Notes under the pieces: generated by a model
What the model was told of the DNA's origin: nothing
Seen by the model: the letters and a program-made list of their open reading frames with translations, nothing else
Databases searched by the model: none
Assembly (NCBI RefSeq): GCF_007665395.1
Contig: NZ_VDND01000013.1
Location: forward strand, 62,001 to 126,000
Reading direction: 5' to 3'
Length of the DNA stretch: 64,000 nucleotides
Origin: Pseudomonas oryzihabitans
GTDB lineage: Bacteria > Pseudomonadota > Gammaproteobacteria > Pseudomonadales > Pseudomonadaceae
Shown here: piece by piece, positions 50,181 to 57,724 of the stretch
Numbering within the stretch: position 1 is the first letter of the stretch
How the letters are laid out: each line of letters begins with the position of its first letter
Position numbers and translations under genes: made by a program

Positions 50181-51316
50181 TGCACGCCGTGAAACAGCTG
50201 TTCACCCGTTACAAGATGCTCGCTCTGCTGATCGCCGTGGCCCTGATCTGGCTGTTCTTCAGCTGGCAGACCGAGGGCGGCTTCGTCACCCCACGCAACC
50301 TCTCCAACCTGCTACGGCAGATGTCCATCACCGGCATCCTCGCCTGCGGCATGGTGCTGGTGATCATCGCCGGCGAGATCGACCTGTCGGTGGGCTCGCA
50401 ACTGGGCCTGCTCGGCGGGGTGGCGGCCCTGCTCGACGTCACCTACCACGTGCCCCTGCCGATCACCCTGCTGGCGGTAGCCGCCGGTGGCCTGCTGATC
50501 GGCCTGGTCAACGGCTACCTGAGCGCCTATCGCGGCATTCCCTCCTTCATCGTCGGCCTCGGCGGCATGCTGGCCTTTCGCGGCGTGCTGCTCGGCCTCA
50601 CCGGTGGCGTCACCATCGCCCCGGTGTCGCCGGAGCTGGTCTACCTAGGCCAAGGCTACCTGCCGCCGCTGGTGGGCGTGGTGCTGGGCGGCGTGTTGTT
50701 CGCCGTGGCCGTCGTCCTTACCTGGCGCCAGCGCAGCAAGCGCAAGGCGCTGGGCCTGAGCCTGGCGCCGCTGTGGCGCGACGTGCTGCGGGTGGCGGTG
50801 ATCGGCGTGGTGCTGGTGGCCTTCATCCAGACCCTCAACCGCTACGACGGCATCCCGGTGCCGGTGCTGATCCTGCTGGTCCTGCTCGGGGTGTTCAGCT
50901 ACATCACCAGCCAGACGGTGTTCGGCCGCCGCATCTACGCGGTGGGCAGCAACCTGGAAGCCACGCGGCTGTCGGGCATCAACGTCCAGGCAATCAAGCT
51001 GGGCATCTTCGGCCTCATGGGGGTGATGTGCGCCCTGGCCGGTCTGGTCAACACCGCGCGTCTGGCCGCCGGCTCGCCCTCGGCCGGTACCATGGGCGAA
51101 CTGGATGCCATCGCCGCCTGCTTCATTGGCGGCACCTCCATGCGCGGCGGCTCGGGCACCGTCTACGGTGCCCTGCTCGGCGCCCTGGTGATCGCCAGCC
51201 TGGACAACGGCATGTCCATGCTCGACGTGGACAGCTACTGGCAGATGATCGTCAAGGGCGGCATCCTGGTCCTGGCGGTGTGGGTGGACGTCAGCACCCG
51301 GACGGCCCGACGTTGA
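50180..51316 (+). CDS. xylH: D-xylose ABC transporter permease XylH
   Basis: This 378-aa CUT2-family permease has about 9-10 TM helices. Its conserved segments include GMVLVIIAGEIDLSVGSQLGLLGG (about residue 55) and FGRRIYAVGSNLEATRLSGINVQAIKLGIF (about 248-277), followed by GGTSMRGGSGTVYGALLGALV. It is translationally coupled to xylG. It ends the cluster; no xylulokinase gene follows, only repeats. Confidence 0.96.
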   Translation: MHAVKQLFTRYKMLALLIAVALIWLFFSWQTEGGFVTPRNLSNLLRQMSITGILACGMVLVIIAGEIDLSVGSQLGLLGGVAALLDVTYHVPLPITLLAVAAGGLLIGLVNGYLSAYRGIPSFIVGLGGMLAFRGVLLGLTGGVTIAPVSPELVYLGQGYLPPLVGVVLGGVLFAVAVVLTWRQRSKRKALGLSLAPLWRDVLRVAVIGVVLVAFIQTLNRYDGIPVPVLILLVLLGVFSYITSQTVFGRRIYAVGSNLEATRLSGINVQAIKLGIFGLMGVMCALAGLVNTARLAAGSPSAGTMGELDAIAACFIGGTSMRGGSGTVYGALLGALVIASLDNGMSMLDVDSYWQMIVKGGILVLAVWVDVSTRTARR

Positions 51317-51830
51317 CGTGAGGTAGGGTGGAAAACCGCGCAGCGTTTTCCACCTTGAGCCCCGGTGGATGAGGCTGCGCCGTCATCCATCCTACGGGGT
51401 TGCCACCAGGCTCAGCGCCAGGAAGACGATGGCGAGTGAAGGAGCGTGGAAAACCGCGCAGCGTTTTCCACCCGTTGGCGCCCTGCTTGGTCCCGGATGA
51501 GGCTGCGCCGTCATCCAGGCTACGATTGCTGCCAGGGTTGCTGCCAGTGGCGGAGGCCGCACCGTCAGCCGTGCGACGCATCCAGCCACCACGCCTGACC
51601 ACCCCCTCTCCCTCCGGGAGAGGGCTGGGGTGAGGGAGCCTGGCCAGCAGCGGCAATCGCGGCCATGGCGGTCCGCCGCTGCGGCCGCTCCGACAGCTGG
51701 CCTAAACCCAGGGGCGGTCCAGGACCGCGATCAGCCGGACTGTAGGGTGGAAAACCGCGCAGCGTTTTCCACCTCGAGCCCCGGTGGATGAGGCCGCGCC
51801 GCCATCCACCCTGCGGGGTTGCCGCCAGGC
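51317..51830. repeat. repeat field between xylH and glpT
   Basis: No gene is seen. Three copies of a palindrome, GGTGGAAAAC-CGCGCAGC-GTTTTCCACC, begin at about 51327, 51443 (shorter 5' arm) and 51746. Each is followed by (G)GATGAGGC-GCGCCG-CATCC. Copies 1 and 3 also share a CTTGAGCCCCGGT/CTCGAGCCCCGGT spacer. One REP-like CCCTCTCCC/GGGAGAGGG element is at about 51602-51637. The palindrome is related to the 123-bp array at 16856. Confidence 0.88.
51399..51436 (-). pseudogene. copied 3' tail of glpT inside the repeat field
   Basis: The 26 bases at 51411-51436 match 51871-51896 of glpT in 24 positions. The preceding bases match 51815-51837, the region around the glpT stop. The copy lacks 41 bases lying between two TCAGCG direct repeats (51831 and 51872). 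It would read LAIVFLALSL, compared with LAIVFLALTL in GlpT. So a piece including palindrome 3 and the gene end was duplicated and then shortened. Confidence 0.7.
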
Positions 51831-53171
51831 TCAGCGTCGCGCCTTGGCCACCATCCCGGTATGCCTTAGGGTCAGCGCCAGGAAGACGATGGCCAGCATG
51901 CAGGAGCCGATCAGCAGCATGAAGCCGCCGTCCCAGCCGAAGTGGTCCACGGTGTAGCCGACCAGGGCGTTGGCCGCCACCGAGCCGCCCAGGTAGCCGA
52001 ACAGCCCGGTGAAGCCCGCGGCGGTACCGGCGGCCTTCTTCGGCACCAGCTCCAGCGCCTGCAGGCCGATCAGCATTACCGGACCGTAGATCAGGAAGCC
52101 GATACTGACCAGGGCGGCCAGGTCAACGCCGGGGTTGCCTTCGGGGTTGAGCCAGTAGACCAGGGTGGCGACCAGCACGCCGAGCATGAAGACCACGCCG
52201 GTGGCGCCACGATTGCCGCGGAACAGCTTGTCCGAGAGCCAGCCGCAGAGCAGGGTGCCGGGGATGCCCGCCCATTCGTAGAAGAAGTAGGCCCAGGAAG
52301 TCTTGTCCACCGAGAAGTGCTTGGCTTCCTTGAGGTAGGTGGGCGCCCAGTCGAGCACGCCGTAGCGCAGCAGGTAGACGAAGACGTTGGCCAGGGCGAT
52401 GTACCAGAGCAGGCGATTCTTCAGCACGTACTCGACGAAGATCTCCTTGGTGGAGAATTCGCGCTCGTGGCCTTCGCTGTAGCCCTCGGGGAAGTCCTGC
52501 TTCCAGTGTTCCACCGAGGGCAGGCCGCAGGACTGCGGCGTGTCTCTCATGGTGACGAAGGCGAACACCGCCACCGCCAGGGCGACCACCGCCGGGACGT
52601 AGAAGGCCGAGTGCCAGTCGTTGAACCAGAACAGGCCGAGCAGGAACAGCGGACCGATCAGGCCGCCGCCGACGTTATGGGCGACGTTCCAAACCGAGAC
52701 CACGCCACCGCGCTCCTTCTGCGACCACCAGTGCACCATGGTGCGCCCGCTGGGCGGCCAGCCCATGCCCTGGAACCAGCCGTTGAGGAACAGCAGCACG
52801 AACATGACGCTGACGCTGGAGGTGGCCCAGGGTGCGAATCCGAACAGCAGCATCACCAGCGCCGAGAGCACCAGGCCGGCGGGCAGGAAGTAACGCGGAT
52901 TGGAGCGGTCCGAGACCAGGCCCATGAGGAACTTGGACAGGCCGTAGGCGATGGCCACCGCCGACAGCGCCACCCCCAGCTCGCCGCGGCTGTAGCCTTG
53001 CTCCACCAGGTAGGGCATGGCCAGCGAGAAGTTCTTGCGCAGCAGGTAGTAGCCGGCGTAGCCGATGAAGATCCCGGCGAAGATCTGCCAGCGGAGGCGG
53101 CGGTAGACAGGGTCGATGCGATCGGCGGGGAGCGGCGGGCGATGGGCCGCGGGGGCGAAGATTCCAAGCAT
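51831..53171 (-). CDS. glpT: glycerol-3-phosphate transporter GlpT
   Basis: This 446-aa organophosphate:phosphate antiporter of the MFS has 12 TM helices. YRRLRWQIFAGIFIGYAGYYLLRKNFSLAMPYL at residues ~23-56 includes the phosphate-binding arginine region of TM1. NGWFQGMGWPPSGRTMVHWWSQKERG is the TM4 signature, and FLIYGPVMLIGLQALELVPKKAAGTAAG lies near the C-terminus. Length agrees with E. coli GlpT (452). A strong palindrome 30 bases upstream suggests GlpR control. The palindromic repeat field abuts its stop codon. Confidence 0.95.
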   Translation of the reverse strand: MLGIFAPAAHRPPLPADRIDPVYRRLRWQIFAGIFIGYAGYYLLRKNFSLAMPYLVEQGYSRGELGVALSAVAIAYGLSKFLMGLVSDRSNPRYFLPAGLVLSALVMLLFGFAPWATSSVSVMFVLLFLNGWFQGMGWPPSGRTMVHWWSQKERGGVVSVWNVAHNVGGGLIGPLFLLGLFWFNDWHSAFYVPAVVALAVAVFAFVTMRDTPQSCGLPSVEHWKQDFPEGYSEGHEREFSTKEIFVEYVLKNRLLWYIALANVFVYLLRYGVLDWAPTYLKEAKHFSVDKTSWAYFFYEWAGIPGTLLCGWLSDKLFRGNRGATGVVFMLGVLVATLVYWLNPEGNPGVDLAALVSIGFLIYGPVMLIGLQALELVPKKAAGTAAGFTGLFGYLGGSVAANALVGYTVDHFGWDGGFMLLIGSCMLAIVFLALTLRHTGMVAKARR

Positions 53172-53200
53172 GGGAGCCTCGATATTGTTATAGGTATTAA

Positions 53201-53231
53201 TCGAAAACGAACATTTCGGGTTCGTTTTCGA
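53201..53231. promoter_or_regulatory. GlpR-like operator in front of glpT
   Basis: TCGAAAACGAAC (53201-53212), 7 bases, GTTCGTTTTCGA (53220-53231) is a perfect 12-bp inverted repeat. Each arm carries the TTCGTTTTCGA-type half site known for GlpR, the DeoR-family repressor of glycerol genes in pseudomonads. It is 30 bases before the glpT ATG. Confidence 0.75.
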
Positions 53232-53360
53232 ATATTACAAGGATATGACAGCCTGCACAGGCTTTTCCGCCCTGTGGCGGCGAGCCCCGGTTTCCCCTTG
53301 ATCTGCGCGGGTTGCGGGCCTAGGGTGGCGCGTCTTCGCCGTCGTCTTTCGCGAGTCGCC

Positions 53361-54386
53361 ATGCCTGCCTGGAAAGTCCTGTATTCCCGCGTCCTGACCC
53401 TGGTCACCGCGCTGTTCGAGCGTTATCCCCGGCTCATCGCCCTGGCCGGCTTCATCTCGGGGATCTGCAGCTTCCTGCTGGTGGACCGGCAGAAGGGCTT
53501 CGCTCCGGTGATGGCGGTGGTGATGCTGGCGAGCTGGGTCTGGCTGATGCTGGAAAACGTGCTTCGTGGCTGGGTCAGTCGGCGCTTCGGCTGGGAATTG
53601 CCGCCGCCGCTGCTGCGCTACGCCACCCAGCTGATCCACCAGGAAAGCCTGTTCTTCTGCCTGCCGTTCTTCGCCATCACCACGGCCTGGAACAGCGGCC
53701 AGGCGCTGTTCACCGGACTGCTCGGCGCCGCCGCCCTGGTGTCCATCATCGATCCGCTGTACTACAAGGCCCTGGCGCCGCGGCGCTGGGTGTTCCTCAG
53801 CTACCACACGGTGACCCTGTTCGCGGTACTGCTCACCGCGCTGCCGATCATCCTGCACCTGACCACCACCCAGAGCTACGAACTGGCCCTGGGCGTCGCC
53901 GTGCTGCTGTCCTTTCCCAGCCTGGCGGTGGCCTTCAGGGTGCGCCTGGGCTGGCGCTGGCTGGGCCTGCTGGGCCTGTGCCTGGCCATTGGCGCCTTCG
54001 GCTGGCTGGGCCGCGCCTGGGTGCCGCCGGCCACCCTGTGGCTGACCGACATGGGCATGAGCACCAACTTCGACAGCCTCAAGCGCCAGCCGGGCGATGC
54101 GGTCAAGAGCCTGAGCGTCGCCCAGCTGCGCGCCCAGGGACTCTATGCCTTCACCGCCATCAACGCGCCGCGCGGCCTCAACGAACGCATCTATCACGTC
54201 TGGCGCCATGCCGGCCAGGAAGTCGACCGCATCCCCCTGGACATCAGCGGCGGTCGCGAGGCGGGCTATCGCGCCTGGACCCACAAGCAGAACTTCCCCG
54301 GCGACGTGACCGGCCGTTGGCAGGTGCAGGTGGTGACGGACGTCGGCCAGGTGATCGGAACCCTCAGGTTCGAGGTGACCCCTTGA
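53361..54386 (+). CDS. DUF5924/DUF2914-family membrane protein
   Basis: This 341-aa protein has about seven TM helices in residues ~20-230, followed by a C-terminal soluble domain (about 235-341) with VAQLRAQGLYAFTAINAPRGLNERIYHVWRHAGQEVDRIPLDISG and GRWQVQVVTDVGQVIGTLRFEV. That domain is DUF2914, usually periplasmic. The N-terminal part matches the pseudomonad DUF5924 group. ATG at 53361 follows GAGTCGCC; the ribosome site is weak. Function unknown. The next gene begins 44 bases on, possibly the same operon. Confidence 0.8.
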   Translation: MPAWKVLYSRVLTLVTALFERYPRLIALAGFISGICSFLLVDRQKGFAPVMAVVMLASWVWLMLENVLRGWVSRRFGWELPPPLLRYATQLIHQESLFFCLPFFAITTAWNSGQALFTGLLGAAALVSIIDPLYYKALAPRRWVFLSYHTVTLFAVLLTALPIILHLTTTQSYELALGVAVLLSFPSLAVAFRVRLGWRWLGLLGLCLAIGAFGWLGRAWVPPATLWLTDMGMSTNFDSLKRQPGDAVKSLSVAQLRAQGLYAFTAINAPRGLNERIYHVWRHAGQEVDRIPLDISGGREAGYRAWTHKQNFPGDVTGRWQVQVVTDVGQVIGTLRFEVTP

Positions 54387-54430
54387 GCCCCGCTGGCTAT
54401 GCTGCAGTCATCCACCTGCGAGGATCCGTC

Positions 54431-54847
54431 GTGAAAGCTGCCGTTGCCCTAGTGCTGTCCTTCTGCCTGGCCCTGAATGCCTGGGCGGAAGAGAAGAAGG
54501 ACGAGAAAAAGGAAGGGGAGGCCCCCAAGACCGAGTTCTATAACCTGACCCCGGCGTTGGTCGGCAACTACGGCAGTGGTCCCAAGCTCAAGTACTACAA
54601 GGCCGACATCGCCCTGATGATGACCGGCAAGGAGGCCAAGGAGCGGGTCGAGTTCCACGAGCCGCTGATTCGCAACCAGCTGGTGATGCTGTTCGCCCAG
54701 CAGACCGACGACACCCTGGCGGGCGTCGATGCCCGCGAGAAGCTGCGCCAGGAAGCGCTCAAGCAGGTGCAGAGGGTGGTCAACCAGGAGGAGGGCAAGC
54801 CCCTGGTGGAAGACCTGCTGTTCAACAACCTGATCATCCAGCCCTGA
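54431..54847 (+). CDS. FliL-like exported protein
   Basis: This 138-aa protein has a signal peptide or signal anchor (KAAVALVLSFCLALNAWAEE, residues 2-21), a charged EKKDEKKEGE linker, then a domain with YYKADIALMMTGKEAKERVEFHEPLIRNQLVMLFAQQTDDTL and LLFNNLIIQP. This is the pattern of flagellar FliL and its FliL-like relatives. The start is GTG at 54431, with GAGGA 6 bases upstream. It lies outside any flagellar cluster, so its role may be general membrane or stator-related. Confidence 0.85.
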   Translation: MKAAVALVLSFCLALNAWAEEKKDEKKEGEAPKTEFYNLTPALVGNYGSGPKLKYYKADIALMMTGKEAKERVEFHEPLIRNQLVMLFAQQTDDTLAGVDAREKLRQEALKQVQRVVNQEEGKPLVEDLLFNNLIIQP

Positions 54848-54856
54848 CGCGGGCGT

Positions 54857-55312
54857 TCAGCCGCGGGCGGCGGCGACGATGGCCGCCCATTCCGCCGCGC
54901 TGACCGGCATCACCGAGAGCCGGTTGCCCTTGCGCAGCAGGGCGAAGTCGGCGAGTGCCGGCAGCTCGCGCAGGCGCGGCAGGGTCAGCACCCGGGGAAA
55001 GGCCTCGACGAAGGCGACCTGGCGCGCGGTCCAGGGATTGCTGTCGGCGCCGGCCTTGGGCGCGTGGTAGGGACTCTCGGGGTCCAGCGCGGTGGGGTCG
55101 GCGAAGGCCGCGCCGACGATCCGGCCGATGCCGGCGATGCCCGGTTCGGCGCAACTCGAATGATGGAAGAAGAACAGCTCGTCGGGCGCCATGGCGCGCA
55201 GGAAGTTGCGCGCCTGGTAGTTGCGCACGCCGTCCCAGCGTGCCTGTCCCAGGCGTTGCAGGTCGTGCAGCGAGAACTCATCCGGCTCGGATTTCAACAG
55301 CCAACAGGCCAC
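54857..55312 (-). CDS. EVE-domain protein
   Basis: This 151-aa protein is a full-length EVE (PUA-like) domain. It begins (M)ACWLLKSEPDEFSLHDLQRLGQARWDGVRNYQARNFLRAM and contains FFFHHSSCAEPGIAGIGRIVG. EVE domains bind modified bases in DNA or RNA. The start is GTG at 55312, with AGGAG 7 bases upstream; the longer upstream frame has no family match. Bacterial members of this type are common near ygfA; the role is not settled. Confidence 0.9.
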   Translation of the reverse strand: MACWLLKSEPDEFSLHDLQRLGQARWDGVRNYQARNFLRAMAPDELFFFHHSSCAEPGIAGIGRIVGAAFADPTALDPESPYHAPKAGADSNPWTARQVAFVEAFPRVLTLPRLRELPALADFALLRKGNRLSVMPVSAAEWAAIVAAARG

Positions 55313-55494
55313 GTTTCGTCTCCTGACGAATGGAAGCCCGGGAGCTTCCAGGAAAGGGTCTGGTCGATTGCAAGGGGCGACCGCTTGTCGCAGAATGCCG
55401 CGCATTCCGGATGAAGTCTGACCGTACGCGCTGAGCATAACAGGGCGACGTCCTGTCCTGCCCAAAGGTGCCAGCAAGGGGGTGGCCCAGTTCG

Positions 55495-55644
55495 ATGAAA
55501 CGCAAACCTGATCTGTTGTGGGTACTGGTCCTGATCTTCACCCTGGGTGTCGTCACCACCGGGTACACCCAGAGCTTCTGGGAGCAGCGCCAGAGCCAGC
55601 AGCAATACGCACGCTACACCAGCGAAATACCGCCGGTGCGCTAG
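55495..55644 (+). CDS. 49-residue single-pass membrane protein
   Basis: ATG at 55495 opens a 49-codon frame: MKRKPDLLWVLVLIFTLGVV, then TTGYTQSFWEQRQSQQQYARYTSEIPPVR. There is one TM helix at residues ~7-22, a positive N-terminus (inside) and a Q-rich outer tail. It is convergent with ygfA, and the two stop codons share the palindrome CTAG at 55641-55644. The ribosome site is weak. The function is unknown, but codon use and composition look real. Confidence 0.65.
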   Translation: MKRKPDLLWVLVLIFTLGVVTTGYTQSFWEQRQSQQQYARYTSEIPPVR

Positions 55645-56264
55645 CTTCTTCCCTCGCGCTGGCCATACCAGCCGCCATCGCTCACCACGGCCGCCATGGG
55701 CACGTCCCAGGCCGCCAGCGCCAGGCGCTCCACCTTCTGACACTCGTGGGCGCAGCCGATCAGCCGCGGGCTGTGCCACTGCCGCCGGCGGGCCAGGTAG
55801 GCCAGGTTGCGATCATAGAAACCCTTGCCCATGCCCAGGCGCCCGCCCTGGGGGTCGAAGCCCACCAGTGGCATCAGGATGAGCGCCAGGGCCCAGGTCG
55901 ACCGTCCCAGGCGGCGATCCGGGCGCGGCTCGGCGATGCCGAATCTGTTGCTGACCCAGGGCTCGCCGCGACCGACCCGTTGAAAGATCATCGCCGTGCG
56001 CGGCCAGCGGGAAAGTACCGGCAGGTAGGTGGCCTTGCCTCGCCGCTGGGCTTCTTCGAGCAGCGGACGCGGATCGATCTCGCCATCGCTGGGCAGGTAG
56101 AAGGCGATATGCCGGGCCCGACGAAACAGCGGGTGCTGGGCGAGTTGCCGATAGAGGCGGCGAGCGGCCAGGCGTTGCTGAACGGGGGTGAGGGCGCGAC
56201 GTCGCTGGCGCAGGAGCTTGCGCAGCGCGGGCCGACTGAGATCGGGAGAAGGCGGGGTGGTCAT
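55641..56264 (-). CDS. ygfA: 5-formyltetrahydrofolate cyclo-ligase
   Basis: This 207-aa enzyme makes 5,10-methenyl-THF from 5-formyl-THF and ATP, returning the stored folate to use. Motifs are RPALRKLLRQRRRAL near the N-terminus (ATP-binding lysine/arginine region), HIAFYLPSDGEIDPRPLL, and the C-terminal LILMPLVGFDPQGGRLGMGKGFYDR. ATG at 56264 is just downstream of the 6S RNA gene, on the same strand; the ssrS-ygfA order is widely conserved in gammaproteobacteria. Confidence 0.94.
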   Translation of the reverse strand: MTTPPSPDLSRPALRKLLRQRRRALTPVQQRLAARRLYRQLAQHPLFRRARHIAFYLPSDGEIDPRPLLEEAQRRGKATYLPVLSRWPRTAMIFQRVGRGEPWVSNRFGIAEPRPDRRLGRSTWALALILMPLVGFDPQGGRLGMGKGFYDRNLAYLARRRQWHSPRLIGCAHECQKVERLALAAWDVPMAAVVSDGGWYGQREGRS

Positions 56265-56272
56265 GGAAGAAA

Positions 56273-56450
56273 TGAGCTCTCCGGAATGCCGCTGCCGGTG
56301 TAGCCCTTGAACCCTTGGTTCAAGGTGGGAGAAGTCGTAGACCTTTAGGCTTTCCGCCGTAGCGGACATGCACACCAGTCTGACGAGCAACCCCCGGGGT
56401 GTTGCTTATCGGCTCGGGGACATGACCGACTGGCGCACACACCAGAGAGT
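56273..56450 (-). ncRNA. ssrS: 6S RNA
   Basis: On the minus strand the transcript has the pseudomonad 6S blocks GCATGTCCGC...GGCGGAAAGCCT (around 56371-56347) and CACCTTGAACC / GGTTCAAGG (around 56342-56319), and ends GGCAGCGGCATTCCGGAGAG. Its first bases (CTCTCTGG) can pair with the last (CCGGAGAG) to close the rod-like fold. It lies between zapA and ygfA, its usual place. 6S RNA binds sigma-70 RNA polymerase and mimics an open promoter in stationary phase. Ends are approximate. Confidence 0.88.
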
Positions 56451-56456
56451 GACTCC

Positions 56457-56483
56457 AGTATACGCCCCTGAGCCGGGATGCAA
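56457..56483 (-). promoter_or_regulatory. sigma-70 promoter of 6S RNA
   Basis: The minus strand has TATACT (56462-56457) with TTTGCA 16 bases further upstream (56484-56479, approximate). The predicted start lies close to 56450. Confidence 0.6.
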
Positions 56484-56529
56484 ACCCCCGGCTATCCCCG
56501 GCCACCGTGCCGGGCGGCCGGCTGGCCGG

Positions 56530-56838
56530 TCAGGCGGTGGTGTCGTGTTCGGTGATGAGGGCGCGATCGACGCGATCCAGCAGGTCCCTGACCCGCTCGC
56601 GGGTGCTGCTCACCTCCAGGCTGACGTCATCCTGGCGGTGCAGCAACTCGTGGGTGATGTTGAGGGCGGCCATCACGGCCACGCGGTCGGCGCCGATGAC
56701 CTTGCCGCTGGCGCGGATCTCGCGCATCTTGCCGTCCAGGTAGCGCGCGGTGCTCTCCAGGTTGGCACGCTCGTCGGCGGGACAACTGATGCGATATTCC
56801 TTTTCCAGTATCTGGACGGTCACGGTCTCGATGCTCAT
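56530..56838 (-). CDS. zapA: cell division protein ZapA
   Basis: This 102-aa protein starts MSIETVTVQILEKEYRISCPADERANLESTARYLDGKMREIR, the ZapA globular head, followed by a helix that forms the dimeric coiled coil. ZapA cross-links FtsZ filaments at the division ring. It overlaps the upstream ZapB-like gene by ATGA, and the 6S RNA gene follows it. Confidence 0.94.
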   Translation of the reverse strand: MSIETVTVQILEKEYRISCPADERANLESTARYLDGKMREIRASGKVIGADRVAVMAALNITHELLHRQDDVSLEVSSTRERVRDLLDRVDRALITEHDTTA

Positions 56839-57065
56839 GAGTCCTGCTCCAAGGCTTTCAGGCGTAAAATCATCGCTTCGACCTTCGATCTGGCCAATTC
56901 GTTCTTCTCGATCAGCTCGGCGCGCTCCTGGCGCCAGTTGCGCTCGCTGTGGCGCAACTGCTGGTTCTGCCGCTGGAGCTCTTCGAGGCGCAGGAGCAGG
57001 CGCTCCACACGGTCACCGAGGGCGTCCAGGTCGGCGTCGAGGGGCGTGTCGCGAGACTCGCGCAT
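56835..57065 (-). CDS. ZapB-like coiled-coil protein (TIGR02449 type)
   Basis: This 76-aa, almost wholly alpha-helical protein has LDALGDRVERLLLRLEELQRQNQQLRHSERNWRQERAELIEKNELARSKVEAMILRLKALEQ, a heptad coiled coil. Proteins of this type precede zapA in many pseudomonads and are thought to act with ZapA like ZapB. ATG at 57065 has GGAG about 10 bases upstream; an earlier TTG is less likely. Confidence 0.85.
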   Translation of the reverse strand: MRESRDTPLDADLDALGDRVERLLLRLEELQRQNQQLRHSERNWRQERAELIEKNELARSKVEAMILRLKALEQDS

Positions 57066-57163
57066 GAGGGCTACAGCTCCAGAAGGGTGCAACGAGATTG
57101 GCCGCCGGCGGGGTCAGCGCGTAGGATAAGGCTTCATTCTAGCCAGCGCCTCCCCTCGACGCC

Positions 57164-57718
57164 ATGTCCAGCTCAGCATCCGCCTACGCCGCCTTCGCCA
57201 CCCTGCTCGCCGAGGCAGCCCTGCCGGTCTCGCCCGCCGAACTCCACGGTCACCTGCTCGGCCGGGTCTGTGGTGGCGCGGGCTTCGACGAGAACGACTG
57301 GCTGGCCGCGGCCAGCGAGCTGCTCGGTGGCGCGCCCGGCGAGCGGCTGCAGGCGGCGCTGTCGGGTCTGCTCGGCATGGTGCAGCAGGAATTCGCCGGC
57401 CAGCAGGTGGCCCTGGTGCTGATGCTGCCGCCGGACGAATTCCCCCTCGCCGAGCGTACCGCTGCCCTGGGCCAGTGGTGCCAGGGCTTCCTGGCCGGTT
57501 TCGGCCTGTCCGGGCGCACCGGCGAGGTCTCCGGCGAGGCGCGCGAGGTGCTCGAGGACCTGGCGGCCATCGCCCAGATCCAGGAGCCCGCCGAGGAAGG
57601 CGAGGAAGGCGAGAACGACTTCATGGAAGTCACCGAATACCTGCGTGTCGCCCCGCTGCTGCTCTATGGCGAATACGGCCGCGGTCCCATCCCCGAACCC
57701 GCCCCCGTGGTGCACTGA
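57164..57718 (+). CDS. ygfB: UPF0149-family protein YgfB
   Basis: This 184-aa acidic, helical protein has the UPF0149 pattern SPAELHGHLLGRVCGGAGFDENDWL at ~23-47 and LYGEYGRGPIP at the C-terminus. In P. aeruginosa YgfB (PA5225, from memory) dampens the alpA-ampDh3 response that affects beta-lactam tolerance. It is divergent from the ZapB/ZapA genes and 6 bases upstream of pepP, starting the ygfB-pepP-ubiH-ubiI operon. Confidence 0.9.
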   Translation: MSSSASAYAAFATLLAEAALPVSPAELHGHLLGRVCGGAGFDENDWLAAASELLGGAPGERLQAALSGLLGMVQQEFAGQQVALVLMLPPDEFPLAERTAALGQWCQGFLAGFGLSGRTGEVSGEAREVLEDLAAIAQIQEPAEEGEEGENDFMEVTEYLRVAPLLLYGEYGRGPIPEPAPVVH

Positions 57719-57724
57719 GCGGCC

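Noticed and set aside
51392..51592. Minus-strand 66-codon frame in the repeat field between xylH and glpT
   Set aside because: It is made of repeat sequence and the copied glpT tail, with no ribosome site.
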